A stretch of DNA of 27,738 nucleotides from Balneolaceae bacterium. Lineage in GTDB: Bacteria; Bacteroidota; Rhodothermia; Balneolales; Balneolaceae. Positions 14,803-22,264 of the stretch are shown here, in pieces. The DNA lies in contig SLAU01000330.1 in assembly GCA_007126675.1 (NCBI GenBank), positions 1 through 27,738 on the forward strand, read 5' to 3'. The position numbers and the translations under genes are program-made. The notes under the pieces are model-generated. The model searched no databases and had not been told where the DNA came from. It saw only the letters and a list, made by a program, of their open reading frames with translations. Every line of letters begins with the position of its first letter. The first letter of the stretch is position 1.

Positions 14803-16047
14803 ATGGAATCATCTACAATATCATTAAAGCCGATAAGGGAAATCATACAACCTATCGCTGAACAAATACCCAAATCTTTAAGAGGTTTGGAATATTTGAA
14901 TAAAGTGGGCGAAGTGGTTGAATCTCTATCTGATGAAGAAAGGTTGCAATTAACCGACCTATTAAATGGCTTTCTAAAGTATATGATTAAAAAAGAGGCT
15001 TCCGATATCGATCTGGGAGCCCAGGGGTGCAATGGGAAAATATGGTATCGTATTTATGGCAACAAATCTCCTTTAAAAACACCTATAGAACTAAGTTACA
15101 TTGAAACAGATATCCTTTTAAGTAATGTTTTAAGCTCATCTCAGCGAGAGATTTTAATGGAAAAAAATAGCATTGACTTTTCTTATTCAATTGCTATAAA
15201 AGACGATTTGAATCAGAGATTTCGAGCTAACATGTATCTCGATTTGGAGCATCTTGCACTTAACATGCGTAAGATTGATTTACAAATCAGGCCGTTTAAA
15301 ACACTGGGTGTTCATCCTGAAATTGCAAAAGCACTAAGTCTGAAATATTACAAGTATGGCTTAACCCTTATTACAGGTATTACCGGTTCTGGTAAGTCGA
15401 GCACACTCGATACAATTATTGACGCTAATAACAGAACGGTTGACTCTCACATCGTAATTATCGCATCTCCTGTTGAGTTAATTCATAAGCCAATACGATC
15501 TGTTGTAAGGCACAGAGAAGTTGGACGTGATGTTCCCTCGTTTAAGGATGGAGCCATTCAGTCATTAAGGCAAGACCCTGATATAATCGTCATTGGTGAG
15601 TTGCGTGATCCGGAAACGATCACAACAACATTAGAAATTACCGATTCAGGCCATAAAACATTCGGTACACTTCACACATCCTCGGCAATGGAAAGTATTG
15701 AAAGGATTTTGGGTGAGGTAACAACAGAGGAGCAAAACAGGGTTAGAATGAGACTTGCAGATGTATTAACTTGCGTAATAAGTCAAAAGCTTATACCAAG
15801 TTTGGATGGAAAAAGGGTGCTGGCAAAAGAGGTTTTACTTGTTACCCCATCTGTAAGAGCAGCGATTCGTAATAACAATATAAACGAAATATATCAGATG
15901 CTGAGTGAAGGATCAGAGCACGGTATGATCACTCTTGAACAGGATCTGAAACGTTTATTTGACGAAAGACAAATAAGCCGGGAAAACGCAATTAATAATG
16001 CAAACAACAAGAAGCGTTTATTACAGCTTTTTGATGATGCCGAATAA
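14803..16047 (+). CDS. pilT: PilT-type pilus ATPase with altered Asp box
   Basis: A 414-residue ATPase of the PilT (retraction) branch: N-terminal PAS-like domain starting with MIKKEASDIDLGAQGCNGKIWYRI, Walker A GITGSGKSST (192-201), Walker B DPDIIVIGELRDPET (258-272) and His box DSGHKTFGTLHTSSA (281-295). The C-terminal helix VRAAIRNNNINEIYQML (351-367) corresponds to PilT's AIRNLIREG motif. The Asp box, normally IEDPIE, reads IASPVE (220-225): both acidic residues are replaced by Ala221 and Ser222 while Pro-Val-Glu is kept. Walker A and the Walker B Glu are intact, so ATP binding is likely, but turnover may differ; it could be a PilU-like accessory motor. It is about 50 residues longer than typical PilT, mostly at the N-terminus. 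pilM/N begins 8 nt downstream. Confidence 0.88.
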   Translation: MESSTISLKPIREIIQPIAEQIPKSLRGLEYLNKVGEVVESLSDEERLQLTDLLNGFLKYMIKKEASDIDLGAQGCNGKIWYRIYGNKSPLKTPIELSYIETDILLSNVLSSSQREILMEKNSIDFSYSIAIKDDLNQRFRANMYLDLEHLALNMRKIDLQIRPFKTLGVHPEIAKALSLKYYKYGLTLITGITGSGKSSTLDTIIDANNRTVDSHIVIIASPVELIHKPIRSVVRHREVGRDVPSFKDGAIQSLRQDPDIIVIGELRDPETITTTLEITDSGHKTFGTLHTSSAMESIERILGEVTTEEQNRVRMRLADVLTCVISQKLIPSLDGKRVLAKEVLLVTPSVRAAIRNNNINEIYQMLSEGSEHGMITLEQDLKRLFDERQISRENAINNANNKKRLLQLFDDAE

Positions 16048-16055
16048 ATTACTCT

Positions 16056-17762
16056 ATGTTTAATAACAAAGAATATATCGGTATAAGTTATGATGGTGAA
16101 CTTATCAGAATCGCCTCAGTAAGTCTGGAGAAATCGAGACTTAAGGTTGAGCGTCTGGACACTATAAAGCCTGTCACGCCATTAGAAAATGCCATAAAAC
16201 AAGCTCAACAGGATCAGCCTGAACAAGATGAACCATTTGATATGATGGATACAGAGCTGGATGCTGATTCAATATTCGGCCTCGATGATGATTTAGATGA
16301 AGATGATGATGACTTATTAGGTGAGATAGATTTAAGCGACATCGAAGATGATACTATAGAAACTGATGATAGTATTGACCTTGTTCAGGAGTCCGGGAGT
16401 CAAACAAATGATATGCTGCTCTTCGAATATTTGCAGATTTTCGGAAAGAGTAAAAAGAATTTGGTAGTTAATGTTCCAAGCGGCGACACCATTTTTCAGA
16501 TCCTGTCAGACAGCAACTATAAAGACTTGAAGAAAAAAGAACTTGTTGATCTGATAGAGGACAAGCTAAATTCCATCTACGGTGGAATGCCTGATAAAAA
16601 TAACTACGATTATTTAATCAGAGAAAATGGCACACTTGTAATAGCATCTATCGACCAGGAGCCTCCGGTTTTAAAGCTGCTTAACGATATCAGATCTTCA
16701 AATAGCAGCAATACACATTTTATAACAGATGTAGTTTGTGACGAATCTGTTATGGTTGGCTTATATAAAAGCAACTATGAGATTGAAGAAGATGAGTCGA
16801 TTACCGGACTGCTGCAGCTTGGCCCTCACAGAAGCCGTATACTATTTATGCGTGGCAATCAGGTATTACAAATTTCACCGGTTATTAATGAGGGTACTAA
16901 GAATAAATCGTATCTGAATACTATTTTCTCAAAACTTCTTTTTCAGCTCGATACCGGAGAAATTCCCGGCTTAGATAAGCTGCTTATTTTTAATAATACT
17001 GAAGGAAATAAAGCTCTTGACTTCTTCAGAAAAAGCTTCACTGATCTGATTGTTGAAGATTTTAAATTTAATGAGGATAAAGTATTATTTGACAGTGAAT
17101 TAGAAAAAGAACCCAGAAATTTTACAACCACCATTGGGTTAGCGGCTATCGCGGCCAGATATGATACTAATCTATATCCGAAAATATCATTTATTCCTGA
17201 TTACGTAAAAGATCAGCAAAAAGTTTTCAGACTGCAGTGGCACGGAGTTGTGTTATTATTGCTAATCGGTTTAAGCCCAATATTGTTGAATCACTTTTAC
17301 CAGCAAAACAGCTCAGAAATTGATTCACTGCAATCCCAGGCTGACAGGTTACAAACCTCAATTACCGAATTAAGGCCGCTGGTACAGCAAGCAGAAGATT
17401 TATCAGCACAACTTTCAACTATGCAGGAACAGCTTGACCTGTTAACTGAACTGAGTGAAGATAACATCCGGTGGACAACCACACTTGATCTGTTTAATAG
17501 GGCAGTAAATGAGACCGGTGGATTATGGATTAACTCTGTAAGGCAATCTGATGACGTGCTGATGGTTGATGGCTACGCACTTCAGCAGGCCAGAATACCC
17601 GAATTAGCAAGAAAGTTTGAATCGGTAACTTTGCTGAATGTAAGAAAACAAGAAGTTCGCGAAAGGGATGTTTATTTCTTTACAATGATGATAAGAGAAA
17701 TAACAGGTGACAAATCTTTGTATACACCAGATTTTGCCCGTGATTTCATAGAATCTAATTAA
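16056..17762 (+). CDS. pilM: PilM-PilN fusion (inner-membrane pilus assembly protein)
   Basis: A 568-residue protein that reads as PilM joined to PilN. It starts with an actin-like fold (EYIGISYDGELIRIASVSL), interrupted after about residue 50 by a strongly acidic, disordered-looking stretch (about 52-109, including DDDLDEDDDDLLGEIDL), and resumes at 120-370, ending with the PilM-like NFTTTIGLAAIAARYD. Next comes NLYPKISFIPDYV, which resembles the cytoplasmic PilN INLLP peptide that PilM binds. Then there is one membrane helix (about 397-413), a coiled coil (416-465) and a PilN-type ferredoxin-like periplasmic domain (470-550). The overall layout is like GspL of type II secretion. In the pilus alignment complex this protein would link the cytoplasmic motor to the periplasmic PilO/PilP/PilQ. 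The PilM half is divergent, so an independent GspL-like origin is possible. Confidence 0.8.
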   Translation: MFNNKEYIGISYDGELIRIASVSLEKSRLKVERLDTIKPVTPLENAIKQAQQDQPEQDEPFDMMDTELDADSIFGLDDDLDEDDDDLLGEIDLSDIEDDTIETDDSIDLVQESGSQTNDMLLFEYLQIFGKSKKNLVVNVPSGDTIFQILSDSNYKDLKKKELVDLIEDKLNSIYGGMPDKNNYDYLIRENGTLVIASIDQEPPVLKLLNDIRSSNSSNTHFITDVVCDESVMVGLYKSNYEIEEDESITGLLQLGPHRSRILFMRGNQVLQISPVINEGTKNKSYLNTIFSKLLFQLDTGEIPGLDKLLIFNNTEGNKALDFFRKSFTDLIVEDFKFNEDKVLFDSELEKEPRNFTTTIGLAAIAARYDTNLYPKISFIPDYVKDQQKVFRLQWHGVVLLLLIGLSPILLNHFYQQNSSEIDSLQSQADRLQTSITELRPLVQQAEDLSAQLSTMQEQLDLLTELSEDNIRWTTTLDLFNRAVNETGGLWINSVRQSDDVLMVDGYALQQARIPELARKFESVTLLNVRKQEVRERDVYFFTMMIREITGDKSLYTPDFARDFIESN

Positions 17763-17770
17763 GCTGAATA

Positions 17771-18622
17771 ATGTCATACGCATTACGAAATACTATAATT
17801 CTTTTGGTTGTGCTCTTATCTATTCTTGGTTTAGGATATGCTTACTTAGCATTTGTACAACAACCACAAATTGACTCACTTGAAACAGTTATTTCTGAGC
17901 GAGAAACAGAGTTGAGAAACAAACAGAATACGGCCGCTCAGCTTGAATCTCTATTGACTCAGTTTGAGGAATCGTCCGCTTTTATTGAAAATTTCGAAAA
18001 AACATTATTCCGGACAAGCGATCCTGATCAAATTTACAGATTCCTTTCAATTCTAAGTGCTACTGACCCGGTTGCGTTTGACTTTACCTTCAATGATTCT
18101 ACAATGACAGATCAGTATGGAGTGGTACAATCTCAAATTACAGGGCAGGCCTCTCACCGTGCGCTTCTCAATTTTATCAGTAGAATTGAACATAGTGAGC
18201 CTGTTCAAAAAATTAGCAATATAACTATAAGCCCAACAGGGGCTGAACCCAGTTATAATCATGTGAATTTTACATTCAATATCAGCTCATATTTTGATCG
18301 TCTTGCTTTAATTGATGCACCTGTAACTCCGGGTGTATCAGACAGAATAACTATGTCAACTCACAATCCATTCTTCCCATTAATCAGAAGTATAGAGCCT
18401 AACGTAGACGGATTAACTAATGTTGAGGAAAGCAGATTAGTGGGTATTGGTGTGGGCGTAGTTTACCTGATGAATCAAAACGGCCGAATGGTAACCCATA
18501 GAGAAAACGATCGGGTTTATTTAGGCCGATTAGTTTCAATTGATGTTAATGCAGGAAGAGCAACTTTCAGGTTAAATAAAGGCGGAATTTTAGAAACGGT
18601 TACAATGGAGGTTCAGCGATGA
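17771..18622 (+). CDS. pilO: PilO-PilP fusion (pilus alignment protein)
   Basis: A 283-residue inner-membrane protein with its bulk in the periplasm. Residues 9-28 form the single membrane helix, 33-75 a coiled coil, and 85-175 a PilO/GspM-like ferredoxin fold. The C-terminal part is unlike plain PilO: STHNPFFPLI (196-205) resembles the PilP linker, and residues 220-283 (LVGIGVGVVYLMNQNGRMV; NDRVYLGRLVSIDVNAGRA) follow the beta-sandwich pattern of PilP, which binds the secretin N0 domain. PilP is usually a separate lipoprotein; no lipobox or extra signal is present here. It starts 8 nt after the PilM-PilN gene, and its stop overlaps the secretin start (ATGA at 18619-18622), so translation is coupled. 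The PilO part is secure in context; the PilP part is a by-eye call. Confidence 0.75.
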   Translation: MSYALRNTIILLVVLLSILGLGYAYLAFVQQPQIDSLETVISERETELRNKQNTAAQLESLLTQFEESSAFIENFEKTLFRTSDPDQIYRFLSILSATDPVAFDFTFNDSTMTDQYGVVQSQITGQASHRALLNFISRIEHSEPVQKISNITISPTGAEPSYNHVNFTFNISSYFDRLALIDAPVTPGVSDRITMSTHNPFFPLIRSIEPNVDGLTNVEESRLVGIGVGVVYLMNQNGRMVTHRENDRVYLGRLVSIDVNAGRATFRLNKGGILETVTMEVQR

Positions 18623-20454
18623 CACAAAAAATTATGAATACAAAATATATCATTTACTTCTCATTCATTTTAATTTTCTTAATTCCGACTACTGCAGAGG
18701 CACAAATGCAGGAAAGAGAATTCCGGGAGTACACAAGTCCTGAAGAGATCATTTCGTTTGACCGCAGCACACCCTTTCCGGATGCTATTGAAGTACTAAA
18801 TAACTATGCCAGTCAATTTGAAAACCGTTTAATCATTGACAGAACCGGAACAACCGGGGCTATTGGTGTGTCGCTACCTCCAATGCATTGGAAAGATGCA
18901 TTGAACTACATCTTAAGAGTTCAAAACCTTGTAGTTCTTGAATCTGAGGATATGTATGAGGTTGTAACACGTGATGAAGCACAGAAACAATTAGAACCTG
19001 AAAGGGCCGAAACAAGACCTGCTGTTGGACCTGGTGAAAGGGAAGTTTCAACACAAACACGTGAAGTAAGAATAAACGCAACATTCTTTGAAGGCAGCAG
19101 AAGAGCTTTAAGAGAAATTGGTGTTGACTGGTCAACACTCACAAATAATATACCTTCAAATATTGTAGATTTTGTGACAGAAGACGGATCGGAGCAAATT
19201 CCTAGCGCCGAGTTTAATGGCCAGTTTGTAAGTGTAAATGCACGTGGTGCGCAAAACGTATCACAAAACGTTTTTAATTCACTGATCAATTTTGGTGATG
19301 TAGGTGGAGGAATTGAAGTACAGGCTTTATTCAGCGCATTCGAAGCAGATAACCTTGGTAGAATTCTTGCAACTCCAAGCGTTAAAGTGATGGATGGTGA
19401 GGAAGGCCGTATCCAGGTTGGTCAGGATTTTTCTATCAAACAAAGAGATTTTGCAGGAAATGTGACTGATACTTTCTTCAGTACTGGTACTATATTAAGT
19501 GTAAGACCCCAAATAGTTGAAGTAGGTGATACCACGCTTATCTATCTCGAACTTGACGCAGAAAGATCATCAGCTCAGCCGGATCCGGTGAGTACTGTTA
19601 TTAACAAACAGGAAGCCAGAACTCACGCATTATTAATTGATGGTGAAAGTACAGTTATTGCCGGTCTTTACAGAACAGAGCGTGCTGAAGTGCGAAGGGG
19701 TATTCCTATTCTTAAGGACCTTCCAGGCTGGTTCTTTGGCCTTAAGTATTTGTTTGGTTATAACTCAACAGATGTTTTGGAAGATGAATTAATTATTTTG
19801 CTTCAGGCAGAACTGGAAGAGCCAATCGACACTCGCCTAGCACGGGCATTTCAATCACAGAGTCAGTTGTTAGATGACCAAAAAAATACACACAGAACAC
19901 GCTTGGATTATGTAAGCCCGAGATCACCTGTTGAGCCCGGTGATATTAGCCATGATGTTGATGTACCCAGCGTTGATATGCCATTGGATGACGCTGAACC
20001 GGCAACTCCTAAGCCTGAGCCAGAACCTGAACCCGAGCCAGAGCCAGAACCGGAATATAAGCCCGAACCTACTGTTGAAGATAAACCTGATAGACATGAA
20101 ACACGGCTAACAGAAGCAGAACTAGACCGTTTAGCGCTTGATCGGTATAAGGGTGAATGGAAGCCTATGGAACTAGAAAATATGAATGGAGATGAGGAGG
20201 ATTATCGCTTTTATGTAATCGGCGGTTCTTTCACTGTGCAGGCAAATGCCGACAGACTTTATAAATCTTTTATAGATGAAGGGCTTGATGCACATATGTT
20301 ATATAATCCTGCCACCGATTGGTATTTCGTTGCTTATGCAGGTTTCCATGATCCGGATGAAGCAATTGAACTTACCAGATATATTCAAAGAAACCGTCAG
20401 GCAGAAGCCTGGCTGTCCAGAATTATAAAAGAAGAAAGGCTAGACTGGAATTAA
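18619..20454 (+). CDS. pilQ: PilQ-type secretin with C-terminal SPOR domain
   Basis: A 611-residue outer-membrane secretin through which the pilus exits. Signal peptide ending near TAEAQ (24-28; a second ATG at 18634 would also fit); STN/N0 domain at about 47-118 (VSLPPMHWKDALNYILRVQ); secretin core at about 145-402, with REVRINATFFEGS, LGRILATPSVKVMDGEEGRI and IAGLYRTERAEVRRGIPILKDLPG (346-369) being the classic secretin signature. No AMIN domain is seen and the N1 region is short. A proline/glutamate repeat (466-484) leads to a SPOR domain at about 528-605 (RFYVIGGSFTVQANADRLYK). SPOR domains bind denuded septal peptidoglycan, so the secretin may be anchored to, or placed by, the cell wall at its C-terminus. 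It overlaps the PilO-PilP gene by 4 nt and is last in the operon. Confidence 0.9.
   Translation: MTQKIMNTKYIIYFSFILIFLIPTTAEAQMQEREFREYTSPEEIISFDRSTPFPDAIEVLNNYASQFENRLIIDRTGTTGAIGVSLPPMHWKDALNYILRVQNLVVLESEDMYEVVTRDEAQKQLEPERAETRPAVGPGEREVSTQTREVRINATFFEGSRRALREIGVDWSTLTNNIPSNIVDFVTEDGSEQIPSAEFNGQFVSVNARGAQNVSQNVFNSLINFGDVGGGIEVQALFSAFEADNLGRILATPSVKVMDGEEGRIQVGQDFSIKQRDFAGNVTDTFFSTGTILSVRPQIVEVGDTTLIYLELDAERSSAQPDPVSTVINKQEARTHALLIDGESTVIAGLYRTERAEVRRGIPILKDLPGWFFGLKYLFGYNSTDVLEDELIILLQAELEEPIDTRLARAFQSQSQLLDDQKNTHRTRLDYVSPRSPVEPGDISHDVDVPSVDMPLDDAEPATPKPEPEPEPEPEPEPEYKPEPTVEDKPDRHETRLTEAELDRLALDRYKGEWKPMELENMNGDEEDYRFYVIGGSFTVQANADRLYKSFIDEGLDAHMLYNPATDWYFVAYAGFHDPDEAIELTRYIQRNRQAEAWLSRIIKEERLDWN
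20014..20055 (+). repeat. Pro-Glu hexanucleotide repeat inside pilQ
   Basis: Seven tandem CCN-GAR units encode the (PE)n linker between the secretin core and the SPOR domain. Codon third positions vary, so the repeat is kept at protein level rather than being a perfect slippage tract. The length is a multiple of six and unit gain or loss would stay in frame. Confidence 0.85.
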
Positions 20455-20488
20455 GCCAGGAGAACTGAAGAAAAGCAAATGCTAACTA

Positions 20489-21298
20489 TCAGGCCGTTTC
20501 CTTAACAGGTTCGGCCTGTTCTTTTAGATATTCAAGTGATATCTCATTGAATAATTCCGGTTGCTCAATATTACAAACATGGCCGCAATCTTCGATAACG
20601 TGTAACCGGCTTCTCTGAAAATCTTTCACCATTTTCCGTACCGGCGGCAGAAACATGTGGTCTTCGCTGCCCATAACGTAAAGAGTGGGGTTTTCCATCT
20701 CTTTCTCTTTAAAATATCTGAGCAAGGGATTTACATCATATGTTAACCTGAACCACTTCAAAAACTCCTTTTTTGCAAGATTTTTAGCCTCATTTATGAA
20801 CATTAACCGGGACTCCTGGTGATTTTTCTTCGGCATTATAATCCAGGCGAACAATTTATAAAGCCACATAAAAGGGACCACTTTTTTAAAGGTATGCCCA
20901 AGCCAAACCAGTATTCTTGATCTTACATTCATCCGGGTAATGGCTCCACACATTACGGCCGATTTAACTCTGTTTGGCTCCATATCTGCTATGGTACGAA
21001 TTAAAATTGTTCCAAGCGAAACACCAACAAAATGGGCACTATCAATTCCCTTTTTGTTTAAAACTTCAATTACATCTTTACTTACAGTTTTGAATGTATA
21101 TTTCTCCTTGTAATACTTTTTCATGGTACTCATCTCTTTCGATCTGCCATGGCCTCGCAAATCAACAAGTAAAACATTAAAGTAATCCTGGTAAGATCTG
21201 ACTTGCTTATGCCATATGGCAGACGAACCTCCTGCACCGTGGATAAAAACCACCCAATCACTTTCCGGACTATTTATAAATGTTTTGTAGTGTAGCAT
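20489..21298 (-). CDS. Alpha/beta-fold hydrolase, catalytic triad intact
   Basis: A 269-residue soluble alpha/beta hydrolase (lipase/esterase/haloperoxidase-like group). The oxyanion-hole motif is FIHGAGGSSAIW (18-29), the second strand motif is VDLRGHGRS (45-53), the nucleophile elbow is GVSLG with Ser94, the acid is Asp213 in MGSEDHMF, and the catalytic His240 lies in EDCGHVCNIEQPELF. A basic, hydrophobic lid region lies at about 125-165. No signal peptide is present. The substrate is unknown. It is convergent with pilQ, and its promoter faces the PlsC gene across 165 nt, so a lipid-related job is possible but only suggested by position. It is the only one of three hydrolase-fold proteins in this window that keeps its triad. 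Confidence 0.88.
   Translation of the reverse strand: MLHYKTFINSPESDWVVFIHGAGGSSAIWHKQVRSYQDYFNVLLVDLRGHGRSKEMSTMKKYYKEKYTFKTVSKDVIEVLNKKGIDSAHFVGVSLGTILIRTIADMEPNRVKSAVMCGAITRMNVRSRILVWLGHTFKKVVPFMWLYKLFAWIIMPKKNHQESRLMFINEAKNLAKKEFLKWFRLTYDVNPLLRYFKEKEMENPTLYVMGSEDHMFLPPVRKMVKDFQRSRLHVIEDCGHVCNIEQPELFNEISLEYLKEQAEPVKETA
20490..20526 (+). terminator. Terminator of the pilus operon, overlapping the convergent gene
   Basis: CAGGCCG (20490-20496) and CGGCCTG (20512-20518) form a perfect 7-bp stem with a 15-nt loop, followed by TTCTTTT. It lies 36 nt after the pilQ stop. The left arm contains part of the stop codon of the minus-strand hydrolase gene, so the 3' ends of the two units share this DNA. 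Confidence 0.65.
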
Positions 21299-21451
21299 TA
21301 TCTACTTTGTTGATAGTTACGCTGACAGAAAATACAAATCAAATAAACATTTCGTTGCAAACTCAGATAATATCCGTTATCAGATATGTAACTTTTCACG
21401 TAAACGATATTTTTAACAAAAAGTTTGAATGAATCAGGGCAGATTAACTTC

Positions 21452-21459
21452 TATATTTG
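21452..21459 (+). promoter_or_regulatory. -7 element just before plsC, possible leaderless start
   Basis: TATATTTG is an exact TAnnTTTG match. A TTTG lies at 21424-21427 but the spacing is 24 nt, longer than the usual 19-21. Transcription would begin at about 21464, the A of the chosen ATG, which would make the mRNA leaderless. It also argues against the TTG start at 21425, which would lie upstream of the promoter. Confidence 0.45.
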
Positions 21460-21463
21460 TCAA

Positions 21464-22258
21464 ATGGAAATTTTGAGAATAATATACAAATCGATTGGCG
21501 TAGTTTTTTTTACTCTGTTCTATTTTTTGATTCTTTTAACAGGATCGATCTGTCTTTCACTTATTGGCAGAAAAACTGAAAGATGGAGAAACCGGATACT
21601 ATCCATTTGGGGTAAAACAGTAGCTTACATTTTTTCAATTAAAATAAATATTGAAGGTGAACCGCCTGCTCCGCCTTTTATTTTGGTATCAAACCATCTA
21701 AGTTATCTCGATATCGTGGTTTATTACGCAATTGTCGATGCAACCATTGTTTCGAAAGCCGAAGTTTCAAGATGGCCGGTATTTGGTTTTATCGCGAAGA
21801 ATATTGGTGTGATTTTTATAGACCGGGAAAAAAGGATGGATGTGAAGAGAGTGAATAAAGAAATTGCGGAAAACGTAAATCCCCGATCTGGTGTCTTGAT
21901 TTTTCCTGAAGGCAGGATTTCGCCCGGTGACAAAATTCTGCCTTTTAAACCTTCGTTGCTTGAGTTTGCAGTAGCTGAGAACATTAAAGTCTACAGCTCA
22001 ACGCTATGCTATGATACACTAAGTGATGATCCCGGATTAATTAGTAAATTGATTTGGTACGGTGATGAGCCTATGCTATCTCACTTTTTAAGATTTTGTA
22101 CACTTAAACGGTCTTTTGCTAATGTTACATTTTCTGAGGACGGAATAATACATGACGACCGAAAAGAATTGGCAAAGCTACTTTATGAAAGAGTATCTGA
22201 TAATTATAAGCCTGTTTATCTTCCTGAATATCAGAAGAAGGTTTCATCGGAGTCATAA
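21464..22258 (+). CDS. plsC: 1-acyl-sn-glycerol-3-phosphate acyltransferase
   Basis: PlsC adds a second fatty acyl chain to lysophosphatidic acid to make phosphatidic acid at the inner membrane. With the ATG at 21464 the protein has 264 residues and begins with a membrane helix (about 5-37). Motif I is NHLSYLD (His78, Asp83; HX4D), and motif III is FPEGRISPGD (147-156). An in-frame TTG at 21425 would add 13 polar residues in front of the helix; I reject it because ATG is available and a -7 element lies between the two. The gene for the DedA fusion starts 6 nt after its stop. Related acyltransferases for lysolipids or ornithine lipids share these motifs, so the acceptor is not certain. Confidence 0.88.
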   Translation: MEILRIIYKSIGVVFFTLFYFLILLTGSICLSLIGRKTERWRNRILSIWGKTVAYIFSIKINIEGEPPAPPFILVSNHLSYLDIVVYYAIVDATIVSKAEVSRWPVFGFIAKNIGVIFIDREKRMDVKRVNKEIAENVNPRSGVLIFPEGRISPGDKILPFKPSLLEFAVAENIKVYSSTLCYDTLSDDPGLISKLIWYGDEPMLSHFLRFCTLKRSFANVTFSEDGIIHDDRKELAKLLYERVSDNYKPVYLPEYQKKVSSES

Positions 22259-22264
22259 ACTGTA

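Noticed and set aside
12341..20454. Type II secretion system instead of type IV pilus
   Set aside because: A PilT-type ATPase with the AIRN-like C-terminal motif and a PilM/N/O/P/Q order favour a pilus, though the PilM-PilN fusion resembles GspL and no pilin is in view to settle it.
21425..21463. TTG-started longer form of PlsC
   Set aside because: The extra 13 residues are polar and a -7 promoter match lies inside this stretch; the ATG at 21464 starts with the membrane helix.
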